DNA of 64,000 nt from Paraburkholderia flava. GTDB taxonomy: Bacteria; Pseudomonadota; Gammaproteobacteria; Burkholderiales; Burkholderiaceae. Both the position numbers and the translations under genes were made by a program. The notes under the pieces are model-generated. The model was given only the letters and a program-made list of their open reading frames with translations. It had not been told where the DNA came from and did not search any database. The stretch lies in contig NZ_SMRO01000004.1 of the NCBI RefSeq assembly GCF_004359985.1, positions 248,001 through 312,000 on the forward strand, read 5' to 3'. Shown piece by piece: positions 59,309-64,000 of the stretch (the stretch's first letter is position 1; each line of letters begins with the position of its first letter).

Positions 59309-59734
59309 ATGTCCAAGATCGAAACTGTCCTGTTCACCGGCAAAACCCACACCACTGCAAACGGCCGTGGCGGCCGCCTCGACCTGAATCTTTCATCGTC
59401 GGTGGGTGCCACCAGCGATATCGCGTTCGAAGCCGTCCAGCCGCACCCCACCGCCGAACAGCTGTTCGCGGGCGCATGGTCCGCCTGCTACAGCGCCGCG
59501 ATCGGCCTCGTCGCGCAACAGAAGAACGTGAAGCTGCCGCCCGATCTGTTCGTCGAGGTCGAAGTCGATCTCGGCAAGACCGGCGACGCGTACTTCCTGC
59601 AGGCGCGCTTCAACGTCAGCGTGCCGGGCGTCGCACGCGACGTCGCCGAAGCCATCGCACACGAAGCACACCTGATCTGCCCGTACTCGAAAGCGACGCA
59701 CGGGAACATCGACGTCGTCGTCAACGTGGTTTGA
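59309..59734 (+). CDS. ohr: Organic hydroperoxide reductase Ohr
   Basis: A 141-residue OsmC/Ohr-family peroxidase. The two catalytic Cys are Cys60 (AWSACYSAAIG) and Cys124 (AHLICPYSKATHGN). The first domain has TVLFTGKTHTTANGRGG. It reduces organic hydroperoxides with lipoylated proteins as electron source. The start is chosen for the standard length and the AAGGAAACC ribosome-binding site. It belongs to the ohr-ohrR locus described here. Confidence 0.96.
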   Translation: MSKIETVLFTGKTHTTANGRGGRLDLNLSSSVGATSDIAFEAVQPHPTAEQLFAGAWSACYSAAIGLVAQQKNVKLPPDLFVEVEVDLGKTGDAYFLQARFNVSVPGVARDVAEAIAHEAHLICPYSKATHGNIDVVVNVV

Positions 59735-59792
59735 CCCAGGCAGCAATTCAATCTGCGCTCACTCACCCAACACCATTTAGCGAGACCCCATC

Positions 59793-60065
59793 ATGAAGAC
59801 CCGACTCATCGCCGCTCTGTTCGTCGCACTTTCCGCATCCGCTGCTGCTCCCGCATTTGCCGGCGGCTACGGCCCGGCGCCCTTCTACAAGCCGTCAGTC
59901 GGCGCGCCGGCATCGCAGCGCGGCCAGAGCGCGCAAACCCTCGCCGCAGAACGCAACAGCGCTGCGGATGCACAGGACGCATACGGCGGTGTCGTCTCCG
60001 ACCATTCGCAATCCGCGAGCCGCACGGTCGAGACCACGCGCAACAGCCTTTTCGCGCACCACTGA
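59793..60065 (+). CDS. Small secreted protein of unknown function
   Basis: A 90-residue protein with a signal peptide (LIAALFVALSASAAAPAFAG, cut near residue 23). The mature part is about 67 residues, polar and Gln/Ser/Ala-rich (GYGPAPFYKPSVGAPASQRG, then ERNSAADAQDAYGGVVSD), with no Cys. I do not recognise a family. It starts 58 bases after ohr and precedes the epoxide hydrolase, so it could be in the same transcript. Confidence 0.65.
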   Translation: MKTRLIAALFVALSASAAAPAFAGGYGPAPFYKPSVGAPASQRGQSAQTLAAERNSAADAQDAYGGVVSDHSQSASRTVETTRNSLFAHH

Positions 60066-60155
60066 TTCCAGCCGTGCATTCAACCAACGTTCGAGCACGG
60101 GCCGGCAACCTGCCGGCCTCCTCGACCCACCACGAATAAACCAGGACACCACGTC

Positions 60156-61493
60156 ATGTTCAAAACCGCTTCCCTGATGGGCACGCGCCCGCGTCTTGCT
60201 GCCTCCGCGCTGGTCGCTGCGATCGGCATGTTGCTGCCCGCGCTCGCCGCTCACGCCGATACGACGCCACCGACGACCAGCAGCGCATCGATCGCCGCGC
60301 AGGCACCGACTGCCGACGACACGTCGATCCGTCCATTCCAGGTTCACGTGTCCGATGCGGCGCTCGCGGATCTGCGTCGACGGATCGCCGACACGAAATG
60401 GCCGACGCAGGAGACGGTCACCGATGCATCGCAAGGCGTGCAGCTCGCGACGATGCGCAAGCTCGCGGACTACTGGCAATCGGATTACGACTGGCGCAAG
60501 GTCGAGGCGCGGCTCAACGCGTTGCCGCAGTATGTGACGACCATCGACGGCGTCGACATCCATTTCATCCACGTCCGCTCGAAGAACAAGAACGCGCTGC
60601 CGATCATCATCACGCACGGATGGCCCGGCTCGATCATCGAACAGCTGAAGATCATCGATCCGCTCACGAACCCGACCGCACACGGCGGCAAAGCATCCGA
60701 CTCATTCGACGTCGTGATTCCATCGCTACCGGGCTACGGTTTCTCGGGTAAGCCGACCGTCACCGGCTGGGACCCCGCGCACGTCGCGCGCGCGTGGACC
60801 ATCCTGATGAAGCGTCTCGGCTATACGCAGTTCGTCGCGCAGGGCGGCGACTGGGGCGATGCGGTGTCGGAGCAGATGGCACTGCAGGCGCCGCCGGGAT
60901 TGCTCGCGATTCACACGAACATGCCGGCCACGGTGCCGGACGACGTCGCGAAAGCACTGCAACTCGGCGGGCCGCCGCCGGCGGGTCTCGCACCCGACGA
61001 AAAGCATGCGTACGAGCAGCTCGATTTCTTCTACAAGCATGGCCTGGGCTACGCGCAGGAAATGGCGAATCGTCCGCAGACGCTGTACGGCATCGAGGAT
61101 TCGCCAATCGGTCTCGCCGCATGGATGCTCGATCACGATGCGGCCAGCTATGCGCTGATCGCACGTGTGTTCGACGGCAAGACCGAGGGTCTGACGCGCG
61201 ACGACATTCTCGATAACATCACGCTTTACTGGTTGACCGGCACGGCGATATCGTCGGCGCGTCTCTACTGGGACAACAAGCTGCCCTTCTTCGCGCCGAA
61301 ACACATTACGATTCCGGTTGCCGTGAGCGTCTTTCCCGACGAGATCTACGCGGCACCGCGCAGCTGGACCGAAAAAGCGTTCCCGAAGCTGATTCACTAC
61401 AACCGGCTCAGCAAGGGTGGACACTTCGCCGCGTGGGAGCAGCCTCAACTGCTTGTTCAGGAACTCAGGACGTCGTTCAAGTCGGTGCGTTAG
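60156..61493 (+). CDS. Secreted epoxide hydrolase (juvenile-hormone/EHN type)
   Basis: A 445-residue alpha/beta hydrolase with a signal peptide (AASALVAAIGMLLPALAAHA, cut near residue 34). The N-terminal EHN domain (about 58-170) has FQVHVSDAALADLRRRIADT and WPTQETV. The oxyanion motif HGWPGS is at 154-159, nucleophile Asp232 in GGDWGD, and the catalytic His423 in GGHFAAWEQP. It should open epoxides to diols in the periplasm. Lying between ohr and ohrR, it may detoxify peroxide-derived epoxides; that link is inference. Confidence 0.9.
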   Translation: MFKTASLMGTRPRLAASALVAAIGMLLPALAAHADTTPPTTSSASIAAQAPTADDTSIRPFQVHVSDAALADLRRRIADTKWPTQETVTDASQGVQLATMRKLADYWQSDYDWRKVEARLNALPQYVTTIDGVDIHFIHVRSKNKNALPIIITHGWPGSIIEQLKIIDPLTNPTAHGGKASDSFDVVIPSLPGYGFSGKPTVTGWDPAHVARAWTILMKRLGYTQFVAQGGDWGDAVSEQMALQAPPGLLAIHTNMPATVPDDVAKALQLGGPPPAGLAPDEKHAYEQLDFFYKHGLGYAQEMANRPQTLYGIEDSPIGLAAWMLDHDAASYALIARVFDGKTEGLTRDDILDNITLYWLTGTAISSARLYWDNKLPFFAPKHITIPVAVSVFPDEIYAAPRSWTEKAFPKLIHYNRLSKGGHFAAWEQPQLLVQELRTSFKSVR

Positions 61494-61580
61494 GCGTCGG
61501 CGAATAGCGCGGTGAAGACGAATGGCGTCGATGCGACGCCATTCGTCGTACCTCGCCCTAATTTGATCCTTTGCGATTCA

Positions 61581-61592
61581 ATCGCATGCGAT
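61581..61592. promoter_or_regulatory. OhrR-type operator before ohrR
   Basis: ATCGCATGCGAT, identical to the palindrome in the ohr promoter and likewise followed by ATATA. It is about 50 bases before the ohrR start, as expected for autoregulation. Confidence 0.75.
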
Positions 61593-61623
61593 ATATACTC
61601 ACTCGCATCAGACATCAGTCTCC

Positions 61624-62100
61624 ATGCCCGAGAGGACGCAGATGAAATCAACCAATCAACCCGTCTCCGACGTCGTCGCACTGTCCGACTTCCTGTGCTT
61701 CGCGGTCTATTCCGCGAACCTGGCATTCGGCAAGGCATACAAGCCGATCCTCGAGGAGCTTGGGCTCACGTACACGCAATACATCACGATCATTGCGTTG
61801 TGGGAAGAGGACCACCAGACCGTCAGCAGTCTCGGCGAGAAACTGTTCCTCGAGTCAAACACGCTCACGCCGATCCTCAAGAAACTCGAGGCGGCCGGCT
61901 ACGTGGAACGGCAACGCGATCCCGTGGATGAACGTCAGGTACGTGTCGGTCTGACGAAGAGCGGTCGGAAGCTGCGTGAAAAGGGCCTGAAAATGGACCT
62001 CGTCGAAGCGACGGGCCTGCCGCCTGACGAGTTCGAGAAGGTGCAGAAGGCGATCGTGACGTTGCGGGACAATCTGATCAGGTCGGTGGGATCGCGCTAG
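61624..62100 (+). CDS. ohrR: Peroxide-sensing MarR-family repressor OhrR
   Basis: A 158-residue MarR-family protein. The reactive Cys is in the N-terminal LSDFLCFAVYSANLAFGKAY (Cys25 here, Cys19 from the ATG at 61642), the OhrR sensing position, and YTQY residues that contact it are present. The winged helix has SLGEKLFLESNTLTPILKKL and the wing RDPVDERQVRVGL. It represses ohr until oxidised by organic peroxides. The ATG at 61642, preceded by GAGAGGACGCAG, is a strong alternative start. A shared palindrome ties it to ohr. Confidence 0.93.
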   Translation: MPERTQMKSTNQPVSDVVALSDFLCFAVYSANLAFGKAYKPILEELGLTYTQYITIIALWEEDHQTVSSLGEKLFLESNTLTPILKKLEAAGYVERQRDPVDERQVRVGLTKSGRKLREKGLKMDLVEATGLPPDEFEKVQKAIVTLRDNLIRSVGSR

Positions 62101-62109
62101 ATCAAACGT

Positions 62110-62415
62110 TCACTCGAACACCGGCCTGAAAAAACTCCGCTCGTAACTCACGATGCACCGCGTCTGCGCCGCATACGCAAACGCGGCCTGACACTCCGCA
62201 TCGCTCATCGATTCGTGACGGTACTTCTCGTAGGTCGCCAGGCTCGGGAAAGAAAACAGCGCGAGCGCGATGTTGTTCGCGCCTTCCGACGGCAGAAAAT
62301 AACCGTGATGCGTTCCGCCGAATCGATTGACGAGTGGAATCCACATCTTTGCATAAGCTTCGAATTCGGCAAGACGTTCGGGATCGACGACGTAGCGAAG
62401 GTAGCAAGTGATCAT
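62110..62415 (-). CDS. NIPSNAP family protein
   Basis: A 101-residue single NIPSNAP-type (dimeric ferredoxin-like) domain: MITCYLRYVVDPERLAEFE, GGTHHGYFLPSEGANNIALA and YEKYRHESMSDAECQ. Its function is unknown. It ends 9 bases from the convergent ohrR stop and begins 59 bases after the EamA gene on the same strand, so it may be co-transcribed with that transporter. Confidence 0.88.
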   Translation of the reverse strand: MITCYLRYVVDPERLAEFEAYAKMWIPLVNRFGGTHHGYFLPSEGANNIALALFSFPSLATYEKYRHESMSDAECQAAFAYAAQTRCIVSYERSFFRPVFE

Positions 62416-62474
62416 AGGGCTATGCGTGCAGTGAGGGACAAAGGGGTAGCGCAAACATCTTACCCACGCGCCGG

Positions 62475-63431
62475 CTATTTCAACAATTCGCGTGCCGACA
62501 GCCAGATTCCGGCGATGGCCAGTACCATGCCCGCAGTCTGCGGCGCAGGCGGCAACGTGTGCTGATACATGCTTGCGTAGGCGATACCGAAGACGGTCTC
62601 CAGGATGATCATCTGCCCCACGAGTCCCATCGGTAGCGCGTGCGATGCGCGGTTGAAAAAGATCGTCGCGAGCCACGACGAGCCGACGCCCAGCACCATC
62701 GTGATCGCCACGAAGAGCAGCGCATCCTGCGCGTGACCCTGCAGAAAACCCGGCGGAACAACGCGGTGTGTCAGCGCCGCATTCAGCGCGGCCATTACGA
62801 TCGATAGCCCGAATGTCGCGACGCCGATCGCACACGACCAGTGCGCGCCCGATATGTCCGGATGCGCGCGCAGGAATCGCGAATTGGACAGCGCATACCA
62901 GGTCCACACGATCACGATGACCACCACCGCGAACACGCCCGGCCACGACAGCCGCACGTGCTGAACCAGAATGCCGCTCTGCACTGCGAGCACGACGCCG
63001 AGTCCGCACGCGACCATCGCGAACGGCACGAGCAGCCGTCGCCACGTTGCAGCGGGCAAATGCCGGTTGCCCGCGACGGACACGCAGATCGGCAGCAAAC
63101 CGATGATCGGAATCACGACCTCCGCGCCGGTATCCTGCACGCCGAAGCTGACGAGGATCGAAAAGAGAATATTGCCGGCGAAACCGTAGACGGCCGCGCG
63201 CGACCATACGCGCCATCCGAGCGGGTGCCGTCGATATTTCGCGAGCAGGATTGCGGCCGACACGATCCCGTAGAACAGGAATCGTCCGAACGTGATGTCG
63301 AGTGGGGAATACGCGTGAAGCATCAGCGGCGCGACGAACGACACGCCCCATAGCGCGGTCGCGATGACCATCAGCAGCGCCGCGCCCGGAAACGACAACG
63401 GCGGGGATTGACGCAATCCGGTAGCGCTCAT
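62475..63431 (-). CDS. EamA/DMT-family transporter
   Basis: A 318-residue protein with ten predicted membrane helices in two EamA halves. The first half has ALLMVIATALWGVSFVAPLM and ITFGRFLFYGIVSAAILLA, and the second SWLATIFFNRASHALPMGLV. It resembles metabolite or amino-acid exporters of the drug/metabolite superfamily; the substrate is unknown. A GTTCCCCGGGGAA-like leader precedes the ATG. Confidence 0.9.
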   Translation of the reverse strand: MSATGLRQSPPLSFPGAALLMVIATALWGVSFVAPLMLHAYSPLDITFGRFLFYGIVSAAILLAKYRRHPLGWRVWSRAAVYGFAGNILFSILVSFGVQDTGAEVVIPIIGLLPICVSVAGNRHLPAATWRRLLVPFAMVACGLGVVLAVQSGILVQHVRLSWPGVFAVVVIVIVWTWYALSNSRFLRAHPDISGAHWSCAIGVATFGLSIVMAALNAALTHRVVPPGFLQGHAQDALLFVAITMVLGVGSSWLATIFFNRASHALPMGLVGQMIILETVFGIAYASMYQHTLPPAPQTAGMVLAIAGIWLSARELLK

Positions 63432-63538
63432 GCTGTTCCCCGGGAAATGAACGCCCGGCGCGATCGCGCGGCACGTTCTGACAGCGGGTGGAAAGTCCGT
63501 CGATTATGCCGGGGAAACAGTGCTCTGCCCAAATCAAA

Positions 63539-64000
63539 CTACACGTCCACCCACCCTCCTCCAGCCGCATCGCTCGCAATCACCGCCTCGACAAACCGCA
63601 ACCCCGCGACCCCATCGTCAACCGTCGGCAACAACCGGCTCTCGTCAGGCACCGGCAACCCCGCATCGATCGCTTCGATCTGCAGCGCCGCGTCCTTGTA
63701 CAACTGCGCAAACGCTTCAAGATAGCCCTCGGGATGCCCGGCCGGCACACGCGTCGCATGCACGGCCGCCGCGCCCTGCACACGCGCACGCGTGAGCCGT
63801 TGCGCGGCACCGCCGAGCGGCGTGAGCCACAGTTCGTTCGGCGCTTCCTGATCGAACGCGAGATTCGCTTTCGTGCCGTACACTCGCACGCGTAGTGCGT
63901 TCTCCGCGCCGCTCGCCACCTGGCTCGCCCACAGCATCCCGCGCGCGCCGTTCGCGTAACGCAGCATCGCCTGCACGTGATCGTCGATCCGGCGACCCGG
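63539..64000 (-). CDS. Gfo/Idh/MocA family oxidoreductase, C-terminal part (5' end outside the window)
   Basis: The last 153 codons of a gene entering from the right edge. The visible part is the C-terminal alpha/beta domain: DDHVQAMLRYANGARGMLW, RVRVYGTKANLAFDQEAPNE, HPEGYLEAFAQLYKDAALQI and the end DGVAGLRFVEAVIASD. This is typical of Gfo/Idh/MocA enzymes (often inositol or sugar dehydrogenases). The NAD-binding domain is not in view, so the substrate cannot be given. Confidence 0.85.
   Translation of the reverse strand, partial: PGRRIDDHVQAMLRYANGARGMLWASQVASGAENALRVRVYGTKANLAFDQEAPNELWLTPLGGAAQRLTRARVQGAAAVHATRVPAGHPEGYLEAFAQLYKDAALQIEAIDAGLPVPDESRLLPTVDDGVAGLRFVEAVIASDAAGGGWVDV

Overview
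The window looks like a chromosomal segment of a Burkholderiaceae betaproteobacterium, most like Paraburkholderia or Burkholderia. The evidence is the very high GC content, the strong G/C third-position codon bias, the gene order (DUF3460-scpA-panC-panD; zapA-6S RNA; pepA-holC-DUF2486 opposite lptF-lptG; cysI-DUF934-cysH-cysD-cysN-cobA opposite cysB), and the protein sequences themselves. No tRNA, rRNA, CRISPR array, transposase or phage gene was seen. About 63 protein genes can be supported; the genes at both edges are cut by the window.

Layout. 0-7.2 kb: envelope assembly (tamA, start of tamB), chromosome condensation (scpA), pantothenate synthesis (panC, panD), an orphan ParA-type ATPase, a hotdog thioesterase and a DoxX protein. 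7.3-19.3 kb: late cobalamin synthesis and B12 uptake in three groups. These are cobQ alone on minus; cobU-cbiB-cobD-btuF on plus; and a minus operon btuB-btuC-btuD-cobT-cobS-cobC headed by a cobalamin riboswitch. 19.5-22.1 kb: a ZapB-like protein, zapA, 6S RNA, an EVE-domain protein and a SIMPL protein. 22.2-26.5 kb: lgt, a LysR regulator divergent from ilvD, and a small cytochrome c. 26.5-31.9 kb: DUF2486, holC and pepA opposite lptF, lptG and a CbiX/SirB chelatase. 32-39.3 kb: assimilatory sulfate reduction, with CobA (and perhaps the CbiX/SirB chelatase) to make siroheme for CysI, and divergent cysB.

39.5-48.9 kb is the accessory part. An orphan amino-acid-type binding protein is followed by two inverted copies of a dispersed repeat. 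Next come two genes that look like a two-component alpha-helical pore-forming toxin, the first fused to a tectonin-like propeller. A convergent ABC-F ATPase, a third repeat copy and an RND efflux pair follow. All three repeat copies have A/C-rich, G/T-poor tails on the outward strand, and this bias runs into the neighbouring coding sequences as synonymous changes. The toxin pair and the repeat with its strand-biased footprint are the most notable observations here.

52-64 kb: small hypothetical genes, a GNAT and a DUF2071 protein; creB-creC-creD with a CreB tag before creD; an organic peroxide locus (ohr ... ohrR) in which both promoters carry the same 12-bp palindrome, with a secreted epoxide hydrolase between; then NIPSNAP, EamA and a partial Gfo/Idh/MocA gene.
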